The notes beneath the pieces were generated by a model, which was not told the origin of the DNA, ran no database searches, and saw nothing but the letters and a program-made list of their open reading frames with translations. DNA of 64,000 nt. It comes from a virus. Positions within the stretch are counted from its first letter, which is position 1. Each line of letters opens with the position of its first letter. Below, in pieces: positions 39,581-48,502 of the stretch. Where the stretch lies: IMG/VR virus record IMGVR_UViG_3300046170_000446, positions 41,118-105,117 of that record. One strand, given 5' to 3'. The position numbers and the translations under genes were made by a program.

Positions 39581-40546
39581 TCAGCTATTCGTGCCGTCAG
39601 TGTTGAATACCGCATCCCACCAACAGGCGATATCCCACTTGCCTTTGCCTGAGAAGTCTACATGATGGTGTCCCAAAATACCGCTATAATCGTTAAGAGC
39701 AAAGTCTTTATTGAGAACACCGTGGTGAACCTCGCCTTCCATATCCTCGCCATGCGATCCGCGAGGTGAGCGCATCGGAATGCAGAACAGCTCGCTTAGT
39801 CCTTCTACGAGGTGGCGGGTCGCTTCCGCGATCTTTGGGTCGAGGCTAAGAATATTCTTACGACCTACTGAAGTAGGGTTTTTAATCTTATGTATCTCGT
39901 ACCCTTCTTTAGACTGATAGTGGTCATACCAATCATGAGTAGGTTGCTGGCAGATGTCGATACCTATAGAGGTCTTGTTAATAGGCCCACCATGCCATGC
40001 GTTGTGCTCAAGATCGAGCCACTGATAGATTACAGCCTCACCGTCTTCGTTAAGACCGATACCAAAGTGTGAAGACGCATCTCTTGAAGTGAATACATTA
40101 TAGCAGTGCTTAGGATTAAGCCCTCCCCAATGGATAACAATGTTGCGGATTTCTTTGCCACTACGAGAAGAAAACTTACCGTAACGGTGAAGGTCGAGCC
40201 CTCTAGGGTCATCGAAAGGCGTGATCAGCGTCTCAGAGTTAATGTTGAGGCGCTGGCCTCCATATACAACATAATTGTCTGTAATCGGGTCATATGTCTT
40301 AAGCATATGAGTCCACGTTTGCCGACCAAAGTAGCCGTCTACGCTACCACTGTCAAAATGATCTGTTTGGTACTGGATGATACCTTCAAGAAATTCAACG
40401 CTGTCGGCGCTATATGCCAAGTTAGGGTAGGCTGAGATCGCCCCTTCAGGGATAACCTTATCGCCCAAACCAAACCTCGCGTACATCTTAGCATTAAACT
40501 TTTTCGCTTTAGATGCATTAATATTACTTCTGAACAAGTCACTCAT
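39581..40546 (-). CDS. N-acetylmuramoyl-L-alanine amidase (endolysin, Amidase_2 type)
   Basis: Cleaves the amide bond between MurNAc and L-Ala of peptidoglycan. Amidase_2 features: IVIHWGG (first zinc His), ASSHFGIGLNEDGEAVIYQW, HNAWHGG, SIGIDIC and GHHHVDFSGKGKWDIACWW (second zinc His and catalytic Lys region). The first about 90 residues contain a peptidoglycan-binding-like segment with the DGYFGRQTW motif. I use ATG 40546 (AGGAAGG upstream) rather than the frame's first start. No signal peptide is seen, so a holin or a virion-associated route is needed. Confidence 0.88.
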   Translation of the reverse strand: MSDLFRSNINASKAKKFNAKMYARFGLGDKVIPEGAISAYPNLAYSADSVEFLEGIIQYQTDHFDSGSVDGYFGRQTWTHMLKTYDPITDNYVVYGGQRLNINSETLITPFDDPRGLDLHRYGKFSSRSGKEIRNIVIHWGGLNPKHCYNVFTSRDASSHFGIGLNEDGEAVIYQWLDLEHNAWHGGPINKTSIGIDICQQPTHDWYDHYQSKEGYEIHKIKNPTSVGRKNILSLDPKIAEATRHLVEGLSELFCIPMRSPRGSHGEDMEGEVHHGVLNKDFALNDYSGILGHHHVDFSGKGKWDIACWWDAVFNTDGTNS

Positions 40547-40599
40547 TGTGCTCACCTTCCTGCTGTGTTTACAGGCGAGCATTTATTTAAGGACTATGA

Positions 40600-41025
40600 C
40601 TAAGCGTGGATAAACGTCAAATCCTCGCCAAACTCTCTCTTAAGTCTAATGTTGAGTTGGCGCAAGCAAGAGCGAACCTCTCCTGATGGATGCTTCAGGG
40701 CAGGGTTTCTTTGGACTTTACCGAAGCTCAGTTGGAGAGCCACTTTAGTGCCGACCACTTGATCGTTAGTGGCTCTTACCTTTGATGTAAAGGCGTATTC
40801 GTTCTCTAGGGTGTTTACGATGTTCATCACTCTGCGAGCGTTTTGAGTGTAATAGTAAACGTCAATGACCATCTCCCCATCCATCCTCTCATAAGAGGTG
40901 ACAGATACTGCGTCAGCGACATCGTAACCTGCTTGCTGGTTGATTTCTTCGCGTGAGTAGTTTTTTTTGTGTGCCGAAGCTACACGATTAAGCCTGCGTT
41001 GCAGGTTCTCGATAGGATCTCTCAT
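40600..41025 (-). CDS. protein of unknown function with N-terminal RVAS motif
   Basis: The 141-residue protein starts with an amphipathic helix (IENLQRRLNRVASAHKK), then a beta-rich domain (VTSYERMDGEMVIDVYYYT, ALQLSFGKV) and a basic C-terminus. AGGAGG precedes the ATG. The helix-plus-VAS start is like other putative virion proteins here. Confidence 0.65.
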   Translation of the reverse strand: MRDPIENLQRRLNRVASAHKKNYSREEINQQAGYDVADAVSVTSYERMDGEMVIDVYYYTQNARRVMNIVNTLENEYAFTSKVRATNDQVVGTKVALQLSFGKVQRNPALKHPSGEVRSCLRQLNIRLKREFGEDLTFIHA

Positions 41026-41093
41026 TTTGACCTCCTTATGAGTAGTTACACTCCGATGGGGAAGATAAAGAGCATATTGATTTTTAAGCCTCC

Positions 41094-41348
41094 CTAGCCC
41101 CTTTCCTCGTACAGTTTAGAAGCAAGCGTCTCTAGTGAGGAAATAATGTCAATCAATCTCTCAGGAGAGCGGGCGCTGACTTTACCGACAGCTAGGGGAT
41201 TAACAAAAACGCGGTTTTCTTCAGGCGTTAAAAAAGTGAGGGCGATTGAGCCTAAGTTAAGTGCCAACTGCCCATGCTTCCTTGTCGCATACCCTGCATT
41301 TTGACCGTATCTACTAAATAGGAGCGCACTGAAAACCCCCCCTGGCAT
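41094..41348 (-). CDS. second domain of a two-domain protein, or separate overlapping gene
   Basis: The 84 codons from ATG 41348 (GAAGGG upstream) overlap the upstream frame by 35 nt. Removing one base of the C7 run at 41336-41342 would fuse them into about 206 residues, with two similar domains each ending in an S-x-x-x-L-x-x-x-[IL]-x-x-L-x-x-L helix. Both readings remain possible. Confidence 0.55.
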   Translation of the reverse strand: MPGGVFSALLFSRYGQNAGYATRKHGQLALNLGSIALTFLTPEENRVFVNPLAVGKVSARSPERLIDIISSLETLASKLYEERG

Positions 41349-41712
41349 TTAACCCTTCAACTTCTTTTTGCCTACGCCCTAAAGACATCTCTACCTCTCC
41401 GCCTCCTACAGATTTGAGGAGTCGGTTTAGGGCATCTAAGTTGTCCATTAAACTGTTAAAATTAGATGTGGAGAACGGCTTAAGGCTGAGCTTAGCTACG
41501 AATGACCCACTTTCTTTAACTACTGAAAATTGGAACAAAGGGTGTCGGATAAAAACCGCTACCTTTGGAGGTCTTCCCTTTTGCTCATAAACATTAGCGT
41601 GGCTAAACTTGTCCTCTGCTAAAGTTAAAAACTTGCCCATAGACAAGTACCTGTCTTCTAAGTGCGCCAGCTTCATTTGGAGAGAGTGGACTTTTGCGTT
41701 GAGGTCTTTCAA
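41314..41712 (-). CDS. coiled-coil plus small domain protein
   Basis: Starts at TTG 41712 with AAGGAAGG 8 nt upstream. An N-terminal helix (KVHSLQMKLAHLEDRYLS) is followed by a beta-rich domain (PPKVAVFIRHPLFQFSVV) and a helix (FNSLMDNLDALNRLLKS). The layout resembles the duplicated-domain protein at 4514-4957. Function unknown; the end may be affected by the C7 run. Confidence 0.55.
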   Translation of the reverse strand: MKDLNAKVHSLQMKLAHLEDRYLSMGKFLTLAEDKFSHANVYEQKGRPPKVAVFIRHPLFQFSVVKESGSFVAKLSLKPFSTSNFNSLMDNLDALNRLLKSVGGGEVEMSLGRRQKEVEGLNARGGFQCAPI

Positions 41713-41765
41713 GACAATGCCTTCCTTACATAAGTGTGTATACGCCCATGTAATATATAAGGCTA

Positions 41766-42380
41766 TTAGTCTTCCTCAGCCCCCAAAGTTTCTGAGTCAC
41801 TTTCCTCAACGACCTCTTCCTCAGCCTCCAAAGGCTCTGAGTCATCTCCCTCGATGAGCTCTACTTCAGCCTCTTCTTTTGAAGCGAGATACTCCTCAAA
41901 CCCAAAACGGTCGTTTATAAAGTCCCACACTTTGCTGTTCTGAGGCTCATACAGGTCATTACCAAGCTCATGGTAAGCCTCCGTGAAAGATTGAAAAGTG
42001 AGCTCGTCGCTGACACTGAGCCAGTGAGACACATTCTTAGCTTCATTAGAGATGTCTTGGATCGGTGTGTTTTGATACTTTACAGCATACACAGCACAAG
42101 CCTCATCCTTGTCAATCGCCACACCCTCTTCACCATAAATCCCAGCGAACAGAGGCGACCACACACCCGTGGAGTAATCTGAGTGCAGGTAGTTGGCTAC
42201 GTGGCAACGCCAAAAGTCTACTTGTGGTAACATTAGATCTCTCATTTGAGACATTAAGTCCCTGGCGATCTTATTTCGATTGCGCACTTTTCGACCGAGT
42301 TTTGATTGTGCTTTACGAGCACCTCTCTTACGTTGGTTACGTAGCTCTGAAGCTCTCTTCTTATGACTCTTCTTCTTCAT
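41766..42380 (-). CDS. charge-bipolar protein of unknown function
   Basis: The first 45 residues are strongly basic (KKKSHKKRASELRNQRKRGAR) and the last 40 strongly acidic (EEAEVELIEGDDSEPLEAEEE). The middle is a globular alpha-helical-looking domain with several Trp. Its start is 15 bp from the divergent chaperonin start. Such charge patterning suits nucleic acid or capsid interaction, but this is inference. Confidence 0.65.
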   Translation of the reverse strand: MKKKSHKKRASELRNQRKRGARKAQSKLGRKVRNRNKIARDLMSQMRDLMLPQVDFWRCHVANYLHSDYSTGVWSPLFAGIYGEEGVAIDKDEACAVYAVKYQNTPIQDISNEAKNVSHWLSVSDELTFQSFTEAYHELGNDLYEPQNSKVWDFINDRFGFEEYLASKEEAEVELIEGDDSEPLEAEEEVVEESDSETLGAEED

Positions 42381-42395
42381 GTAGGTTTAACCCTT

Positions 42396-43763
42396 ATGGC
42401 GATATTCGACAACCCCTCAAGAGAAATACTCAAAGGCGCGGAAGTAGTGGCTAAACTTATATCTCTTTCTTATGGGGCGCAACAAAATAATATCCTCTTA
42501 CAGCGCCGATCAGGGCTCACACACACTTTCTCAGCCCTCGCCATTTGTAATGAGGTCAGACTCGAAAACTCGTTGATGGAGATCGGAGTCCGTTTGATGA
42601 GAGACGTGTGTTTGAAGATGGACTCTAATCACGGAGACGGCGCTTCAACTGCGATCCTCATGGCTTACCGAGGCATGGCGGAGAGCACTCGTCTAATGGG
42701 AGACGTTGCAATCAAGCATGAAGAAGTCGAGGCTTCTATCCGATGCCTCAAGAGCACCGCTAATGTTAAGGACTTGCTTAATGTAGTATCTGAGCCTGAG
42801 GCAACACCTTTATTATTAGAGGCTCTGCAAGAAATAGGTGAGGACGGGACTATCCTTATTCAAGACGGGCAAAAGGTAGAGGCGACGCTAGAGTTTAAAG
42901 AGGGTATGCCAGCCCCCTTCAAGCGCCCTAATACGAAGTTTAAAGATGAGATGCTTGAGGGAGCTATGGTTGCGGTCTTTAACTACCCTCTCTGTGACGA
43001 GAGGGACATCGTGCCTGTACTTGAGGAGAGTAGCCAATGGCCTGACAACCCCTTGATCATATTTACTCCCTACATAGTGGGAGATGCGCTCAGGATATGC
43101 TTGTCTAATCAAGACAGTATTCCTAACATTGCGCTTGTCCCTGCTAAGGTTAAGCCTAATCAGGTAGAGTCTCACCTAAAAGACCTTGCGTCATGCGCCA
43201 ACGGGTCTTTTATTTGCAGAAACCACATGGACACCAAACAGTTTGACCCTTCGTGGTTTGGTTTCTTCCGTAAAATAGACTTCAAAGAAGACTCCCTTGA
43301 GATTACGTTTTACAATGAAGAGGAATACGTCGAAGCGAGAGACAAGCGCATCTCAGAGCTAGAGGGTGAGCTGGTCATAGCACCTACTAACTACGATCAG
43401 AGAGAGATTAGGAAACGTATCTCATATCTTGACGAGGGAGTTGCGGTAATAGGTGTCGGCGGGCATACCGAGTTAGAGAGGAAAGTTAACCGAGCTAAAT
43501 ACGAGAAATGGGTGCTCACAGCTCAATCTGCTTCAGGCGGGGTGGTCGGTGATATTAAAAGCTCCCTACAAACTCTCTCAGAAGACTGTTTAAACGTAAC
43601 ATTAAAGAAAATGCTCTTAGAGCCTTCTAAACTCCTAGAGGGCGGTCAGAACCCTCTAAGTTTGAGCGCACTAAGTGATGCGATTAGAGTCTCTGCATCA
43701 GTCGTCAACGAGTACGCTAAAATCAAAAAAGCGGTCACTATTCCCGCTCGAAAGGGTAAATGA
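42396..43763 (+). CDS. GroEL-like chaperonin (divergent, shortened)
   Basis: Group I chaperonin homologue of 455 residues, about 90 shorter than GroEL. The equatorial ATP site motif NHGDGASTAIL matches DGTTTAT with its catalytic Asp, and RKRISYLDEGVAVIGVGGHTELERKVNRA matches the GroEL segment of the second equatorial half. The position of GroEL Asp398, needed for ATP hydrolysis, is occupied by Lys (RAKYEKW), and the GGM tail is missing. The apical domain is diverged. It may be a phage-specific chamber or assembly chaperone with slowed hydrolysis. ATG 42396 fits the GroEL N-terminus better than an ATG 33 nt upstream. Confidence 0.85.
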   Translation: MAIFDNPSREILKGAEVVAKLISLSYGAQQNNILLQRRSGLTHTFSALAICNEVRLENSLMEIGVRLMRDVCLKMDSNHGDGASTAILMAYRGMAESTRLMGDVAIKHEEVEASIRCLKSTANVKDLLNVVSEPEATPLLLEALQEIGEDGTILIQDGQKVEATLEFKEGMPAPFKRPNTKFKDEMLEGAMVAVFNYPLCDERDIVPVLEESSQWPDNPLIIFTPYIVGDALRICLSNQDSIPNIALVPAKVKPNQVESHLKDLASCANGSFICRNHMDTKQFDPSWFGFFRKIDFKEDSLEITFYNEEEYVEARDKRISELEGELVIAPTNYDQREIRKRISYLDEGVAVIGVGGHTELERKVNRAKYEKWVLTAQSASGGVVGDIKSSLQTLSEDCLNVTLKKMLLEPSKLLEGGQNPLSLSALSDAIRVSASVVNEYAKIKKAVTIPARKGK

Positions 43764-43764
43764 T

Positions 43765-44106
43765 ATGTCCGATACGGATAGAGATAAAGCTCTTAGGCTC
43801 ATTGAAGCTGTCGGAGTTTTCACAACACTTATTATTGCTAGTAGGGTCATCCCTGAAGAAGAAATGCCTAAAGCAGTCCTAGACTGCGCTTACCTGCTTC
43901 AAGTCATAGACTTAATGCTCACAGGAGACACCCATGAGAGAGACATCACAAAAGACCTTACGTGGGTGTATCAGGCTCTCAACAAGAGGGTTAAGATACC
44001 TTTATCAAGCTCTAGTAGCTATTTAATAGTAGACTTAAACAAGGAAAAGACCATTGATTTTATTGGAAGTGTTAAAGATGTGTGGGAAAAAACTAAAGAG
44101 TTGTAA
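43765..44106 (+). CDS. small helical protein of unknown function
   Basis: 113 residues, acidic, starting 1 nt after the chaperonin stop with AAAGGG upstream, hence coupled to it. Helical N-terminus (ALRLIEAVGVFTTLIIASRV). Removing one A of the A6 run near its end (44089-44094) would fuse it to the next frame, so the stop could be another frameshift product; this case is weaker than the others. Confidence 0.55.
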   Translation: MSDTDRDKALRLIEAVGVFTTLIIASRVIPEEEMPKAVLDCAYLLQVIDLMLTGDTHERDITKDLTWVYQALNKRVKIPLSSSSSYLIVDLNKEKTIDFIGSVKDVWEKTKEL

Positions 44107-44131
44107 AAAAACCGACAAGGTTAAAAGTATT

Positions 44132-44275
44132 ATGCTGTTTTCATGGGCAAAAGCGGCTCGTGACTTTAAAAGGTCTATCTCCGATGGTGCTAGTAAAGAA
44201 GACCTCTACCGAGAAGCGTATTGGAGAGGAGTGCAGGACGCGCTCTCTCTTAGTGAGTCAAAGTCTTGCGAGTAA
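44132..44275 (+). CDS. small protein (47 aa) of unknown function
   Basis: ATG 44132 with a weak AAGG site gives MLFSWAKAARDFKRSISDGA and a helical rest ending SESKSCE. The frame is open upstream to about 44054 and may belong to the preceding gene. Confidence 0.45.
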   Translation: MLFSWAKAARDFKRSISDGASKEDLYREAYWRGVQDALSLSESKSCE

Positions 44276-44622
44276 GGTCTTTTAGCGTCAACGATCCGCA
44301 TTGGGGGCGCTTTAAGTTAGTTATCCCTAAGCACACAGAAGAAGGCGGTGCTTGGGGCGACCTTTACCCTTTAAAGGACACTGAGTTAGGGGCTTTAATA
44401 CGAGAGCATCCTCAAGATATTATTGAGAAGGCTCATTTCGGCTTCGCTAGTCCTTTGCTTGAGAGATTAGGCAGACCGCCTACGGCTTACGGTAAAGGGC
44501 TCTCTCAGCCTTACTTGTGCAATATGCACACCTCCTGCCTGTCTTATGACAAGAAGAAATGCCGTATCGTTAAAGGCACTCCTGATTGCTATGAAGCGCC
44601 TCCCCAGGGTCGGTGCTTCTGA
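44266..44622 (+). CDS. Cys-rich protein, possible metal-binding
   Basis: The 118-codon frame has no ATG near its beginning; TTG 44266 is the only early start and has no clear ribosome-binding site, so the N-terminus is uncertain. The C-terminal 35 residues have six Cys (LCNMHTSCLSYDKKKC, DCYE, RCF) in a pattern suited to a zinc or iron-sulfur site. PHWGRFKLVIPKHTEEGG suggests a globular N-part. Confidence 0.6.
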   Translation: MRVRSFSVNDPHWGRFKLVIPKHTEEGGAWGDLYPLKDTELGALIREHPQDIIEKAHFGFASPLLERLGRPPTAYGKGLSQPYLCNMHTSCLSYDKKKCRIVKGTPDCYEAPPQGRCF

Positions 44623-44698
44623 GGCTTATCAATCCTGTGCAACCTTCGTCATTAACAAGTGGGCTGAGGGCTCTTACGTCATAGTTGTCAAAGATTAA
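44591..44698 (+). CDS. possible small peptide (35 aa)
   Basis: ATG 44591, inside the end of the Cys-rich gene, opens MKRLPRVGASEAYQSCATFV to a TAA at 44698. Sequence composition is natural, but no good ribosome-binding site is seen. Confidence 0.25.
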   Translation: MKRLPRVGASEAYQSCATFVINKWAEGSYVIVVKD

Positions 44699-44726
44699 GA
44701 GAGGTTTTCTGATTATATCTCCGTAA

Positions 44727-44746
44727 CTGTAGTGCCAAGACTACAG
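44727..44746 (+). promoter_or_regulatory. hairpin abutting a ribosome-binding site
   Basis: CTGTAGT-GCCAAG-ACTACAG is a perfect 7-bp stem whose last bases begin the CAGGAGG site of the 44756 gene. Confidence 0.5.
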
Positions 44747-44755
44747 GAGGTAAAA

Positions 44756-44950
44756 ATGGAAAACCGAAACGCTAGGGAATGTGCTGTTTTCTTTCTTGAG
44801 CTTGCGCTAGAGCTTTTAAGAGAGGGGCGCGGAGGCTCTCAAGTTAGAAGAGTTGTCCGTAATGCTTACGTATATCTTCAAGACTGCGCACCTAAAATCG
44901 AAGGCGACCTTGAGAGGCTGTACGTCACCGATAATTTTGAGGCAGATTGA
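44756..44950 (+). CDS. small helical protein (64 aa)
   Basis: ATG 44756 with CAGGAGG. Helical, mixed charge (FFLELALELLREGRGGSQVR). Not recognised. Confidence 0.6.
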   Translation: MENRNARECAVFFLELALELLREGRGGSQVRRVVRNAYVYLQDCAPKIEGDLERLYVTDNFEAD

Positions 44951-45004
44951 CCAGCGCATAGTGTATTAAAGGCATACCCACATCACCTATGAAGGGAGTG
45001 CCTT

Positions 45005-47746
45005 TTGTCTGTCTTAGACTTTTTGGAGAACGTAAATAAGATCGAGCTCGACCTCCATCCTTGGATGAAAGAGAAAGAGTTCGTGCTCGCCACTGACGAG
45101 AATATGCCTCAAATCATTGACGAGTGTATTGAGTCAAAGCTCTATTCTCTCGACCTTGAAACCACAGGACTTAATAATAACGTCTTTGACGGAGAGACTG
45201 TCGATAAGATTGTCGGCGCTTGCATCTCTGCCGATGGCCATACGGGCTACTACATTCCTTTAAGGCATAAAGTAAACCGAGAGTCGAACGTGTCATGGAG
45301 CCTCTTTAAACGAGAGATGGTCAGGTTGGTAGAGAGTGATGCAGTCGCGATCTTCCACAACGGGAAGTTTGATCAGGAGTTTTTACAGTTTTGCGGAGGC
45401 GAACCTATCGGTGAGTGGGATAACTCTAAGAAATGGCACGACACCCTAATCATTCAGTACCTCCTCGACTCTCGGACAAAAAATAAAAGCCTAAAGGTGC
45501 TCTCAAAGCTAGAGCTTGGGATGGAGATGTTCGAGCTAGGTGAGCTATACCCAAAGCCAAGAAGAGGTGAGCCTAAGCCCGTTAAGGACTTCTCTAAGCT
45601 CGATCCTCAAGATCGTAATACCCTCTACTACGCTGGTGCTGACGCAATCTGCACTTTCTTACTCTTTAAGAAGCTCTACGCTAGGCTTACCGAGTCGGAC
45701 ACCCCTCAAAAGTTTATCTATCAGCTAGAGAAAGATGTGATCACAGCAACAAGGTGGATGGAGCGCAACCGTATAATGATCTCAGAGGAGAAAGTCACTG
45801 AGCTTATACGGCTAGGGCAGAGGGAGTGGCTTAACAGCATTACAGAGCTTTACGAGGGTGCTAACGATCTCTTGGGTCGCGACGTAAGGGCTGGATACAT
45901 TAAGCTCTTACAAGGCGAGACTCCTGATGGTCGGAGAAGAGGAGTTAATCCTAGGGTAGATTTCAGCTTCGACCCTGAAGATGTAGGGCTCACTTTAAAG
46001 AAGAAACTTGAGCTAGCTAGAGGTGAAAGCTCTGCCTGTCTTTTAGACCCAATGCTTAAGGTTGACGGCAAGTATAAAGTTGAAACCGTTATGAAGCGCG
46101 TGTCCTCGCTCACTCAAAGAGGCGCTATGGTCGATAAAGACTTCCCTCTTGTTTATGATCTAAACAGCGCAGAGCAGTTGGGACTCATGCTCCATGAGCT
46201 AGGAGTTAAGGGCTTACAGGTGACTGAAAAGTCAGGTCAGATTAAAACCTCAAAGGATGAGATTAACGCTGTGCTAGAGAAGGGGCTTAAAGACTTCCCT
46301 TTCCTCTCTAAGATTAAAAACTTTAGAGAGGTATCGAAAGCATTAGGCACGTATCTCATGGCGCTCTACAACGACCGCCACCCCGATGGGTCTGTAACCG
46401 CTAACTTCAACTCTACCCGCGCAGATACAGGGCGCTTTACAGCCAAGTCATCGAAAGACCCTTCTCAAGACGGGCGCACTACTTTCCCGTTTCACGGAAC
46501 ACCTGCGCAATACAAGAAAGATATACCTGAATGTCTTAAGCGTATCCGCGAATGCATCATAGCCCGCGAAGGTAAGATTATGGCGGCTATTGACTACGCA
46601 GGTGTCGAGCTCCGTATCGTAACTAATATCTCACATGAGCCTAAATGGTTGCGAGAATACTTTAGGTGTTCTTCATGCGATAACACCTTTGAAGCTGGTG
46701 ATGGGAAGAGCACCCCTGAAGAGCCTCCTGCGTTTTGCCCTGAATGCGGTAGCGATAAGATTGGCGATCTCCACACTCTAACCTCTATCGCCTTGTACGG
46801 CGAGACTGACGGTAAGCGTAAAGATAAGCGCCAAGTCGCTAAGTCAGTCAACTTTGCTCTTTGCTATGGAGGGAGCGGTAAAGCTGTAACGAGAACCACG
46901 GGCGTTGAAGAAAACGAGGGGGCTCGTATCAAAAACCAGTTCGACTCCACTTATAAGACCTTAAAAGGTTGGTGGGACGTGCAGAGAGCTTTCGCTCGTA
47001 AGACAGGATATGTCTTAACACCTTTCGGTCGTAAGTATCCTGTACCTGACATCCTCTTACCCAGGCGGGATAAAGAGACAGGGCGCAGTAATGGAATGTT
47101 CATTAGCAAAGCGGAGCGCAACGCAGTTAACGGCCCGATACAAGGTGCTTCGGCTGACATTACCAAAATCGCTATGGCGCTCATTTATAAGAAAGTCAAA
47201 GCTAAAGGATGGTTCGGCAAGCTCAATATGCTCATCACCATGCACGATGAGCTTGTCTTTGAGATCGACAAGGATATTTTGCAAGAAGCACTCGACATGA
47301 TCTCCAAAGCGATGGTGCGAAACAAAGCTATTATAGCGCTAAAGTGGGACGTTCCGCTAAAGGTGGACGTGGAGCTAGGTGTCGATTGGACAGCGCCTTG
47401 GAACGTATCTGAGTATCAATATGGTATGGCTGAAGCACCTGCTGAGATTAAGCCATACATTAACCTTGAGGGTGTTGAGATTAAGACACAGGCTGAAGAG
47501 CCTGAAGCACCAAAACAAGAAACAGAGATTTACACGTTGAGCTTAAAGGAAGCAGATTTTTCTTTTGGCGGTGCTAACAAGCTCGCTGAGAGTCTAATCT
47601 CAGCACTTGATCAAAACGGCTCTCCCGTGAAAGTGCTTTACAAAGAGGTTGATTGCACCGCGTTGCTACTTGACGTTATTAGAGGGAACGGACATTCTCT
47701 AGACTCGATTAAGGTTGACCCTAACAAGTTTGTAATGTCTCCGTGA
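45005..47746 (+). CDS. polA: family A DNA polymerase with 3'-5' exonuclease and an inserted zinc ribbon
   Basis: The replicative polymerase candidate, 913 residues. Exonuclease motifs: SLDLETTGL (Asp50, Glu52), FHNGKFDQEF and YYAGADAICTF. Polymerase motifs: A, IDYAGVELRI (about 528); B, RQVAKSVNFALCYGG (about 613); C, TMHDELVFEID (about 747). Between motifs A and B a roughly 40-residue insertion carries CSSC...CPEC, a four-Cys zinc ribbon absent from typical PolA. There is no 5'-3' exonuclease domain. The C-terminal about 90 residues after a Glu/Pro linker are extra. Start is TTG 45005 after AAGGGAG, with AAAGGCA/TGCCTTT able to pair around the site. Confidence 0.94.
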   Translation: MSVLDFLENVNKIELDLHPWMKEKEFVLATDENMPQIIDECIESKLYSLDLETTGLNNNVFDGETVDKIVGACISADGHTGYYIPLRHKVNRESNVSWSLFKREMVRLVESDAVAIFHNGKFDQEFLQFCGGEPIGEWDNSKKWHDTLIIQYLLDSRTKNKSLKVLSKLELGMEMFELGELYPKPRRGEPKPVKDFSKLDPQDRNTLYYAGADAICTFLLFKKLYARLTESDTPQKFIYQLEKDVITATRWMERNRIMISEEKVTELIRLGQREWLNSITELYEGANDLLGRDVRAGYIKLLQGETPDGRRRGVNPRVDFSFDPEDVGLTLKKKLELARGESSACLLDPMLKVDGKYKVETVMKRVSSLTQRGAMVDKDFPLVYDLNSAEQLGLMLHELGVKGLQVTEKSGQIKTSKDEINAVLEKGLKDFPFLSKIKNFREVSKALGTYLMALYNDRHPDGSVTANFNSTRADTGRFTAKSSKDPSQDGRTTFPFHGTPAQYKKDIPECLKRIRECIIAREGKIMAAIDYAGVELRIVTNISHEPKWLREYFRCSSCDNTFEAGDGKSTPEEPPAFCPECGSDKIGDLHTLTSIALYGETDGKRKDKRQVAKSVNFALCYGGSGKAVTRTTGVEENEGARIKNQFDSTYKTLKGWWDVQRAFARKTGYVLTPFGRKYPVPDILLPRRDKETGRSNGMFISKAERNAVNGPIQGASADITKIAMALIYKKVKAKGWFGKLNMLITMHDELVFEIDKDILQEALDMISKAMVRNKAIIALKWDVPLKVDVELGVDWTAPWNVSEYQYGMAEAPAEIKPYINLEGVEIKTQAEEPEAPKQETEIYTLSLKEADFSFGGANKLAESLISALDQNGSPVKVLYKEVDCTALLLDVIRGNGHSLDSIKVDPNKFVMSP

Positions 47747-47756
47747 AAGCCCTAAT

Positions 47757-48452
47757 ATGAAAACAGATTATCTCTCGCAGTGTAATGACCAAGGACTCTC
47801 TGAAAAGGATTTTAAGACTCTCTTTTGTCGGAGGTGTCGTAACCAGTCTTGTAACCTCTCAAGATGGGGGGAGAGCAGATGGAAGAGTCGTATGGACACC
47901 CAAGTAGAGCACTTGCTAGAGCGCCCTCTGTTCGCTGATCCTAACGACTCTAACTTCGAGAGCCTCAGACGTATAGAATTTGAGTCTCTGCTTCACAAAG
48001 CCGAGGCTCTTATCGTTTCTGACCTAAAAGGGGATTGGGATGTGCCTGCTTACTTCAAAACAGAGCAAGTACATCTCGCGGAGGTCGCTCCTCAAGAGAC
48101 AAAAGAAGGCTCGCTCTCTAAAGTAGAGGAAGCTCTTAGGGCAATGCGCAATAAAGGCTCTAACATTATAGACAAGAAACCTGAGCCCATACCACCTCCT
48201 TCGATAGACGAGGGCGAGATCGAAGAAGAGCCTAATGTCGAGCCTCAACCTGAGCGCGAAGAGCCTCCTATAGCAGTAGCGCCCGCGCCCATACCAGCGC
48301 CCGTACCCGCGAGCCCCCCCGCGCCTGCGCAAGCGAGTAAGAGAAAAGGTCTAATGATCGGCGGAGGTCAAGAGTCATCTCCTCCTCAAAACGATTGGGG
48401 AGTGCCTCAAGAGAAAGTCGTAAAATTCGGCGCTAAGATAAAGTTTAGCTAA
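47757..48452 (+). CDS. Cys-cluster protein with Pro-rich tail
   Basis: An N-terminal four-Cys module (CNDQGLSEKDF, LFCRRCRNQSC; residues 9-32) suggests zinc binding. A helical domain follows (to about 105), then a Pro/Glu/Ala-rich disordered tail (VAPAPIPAPVPASPPAPAQA) and a short conserved-looking end (WGVPQEKVVKFGAKIKF). It directly follows the polymerase and may be a replication accessory protein. Confidence 0.65.
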   Translation: MKTDYLSQCNDQGLSEKDFKTLFCRRCRNQSCNLSRWGESRWKSRMDTQVEHLLERPLFADPNDSNFESLRRIEFESLLHKAEALIVSDLKGDWDVPAYFKTEQVHLAEVAPQETKEGSLSKVEEALRAMRNKGSNIIDKKPEPIPPPSIDEGEIEEEPNVEPQPEREEPPIAVAPAPIPAPVPASPPAPAQASKRKGLMIGGGQESSPPQNDWGVPQEKVVKFGAKIKFS

Positions 48453-48502
48453 GTATCTTGTGGGATAGGGTATATGAGGTAACCGCAGGAAAGGAGCAAA
48501 CG

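Noticed and set aside
48024-48332. Minus-strand Arg/Tyr/Gly-rich frame opposite the Pro-rich tail
   Set aside because: It mirrors the Pro/Ala codons of the plus-strand gene, has no ribosome-binding site and odd composition.
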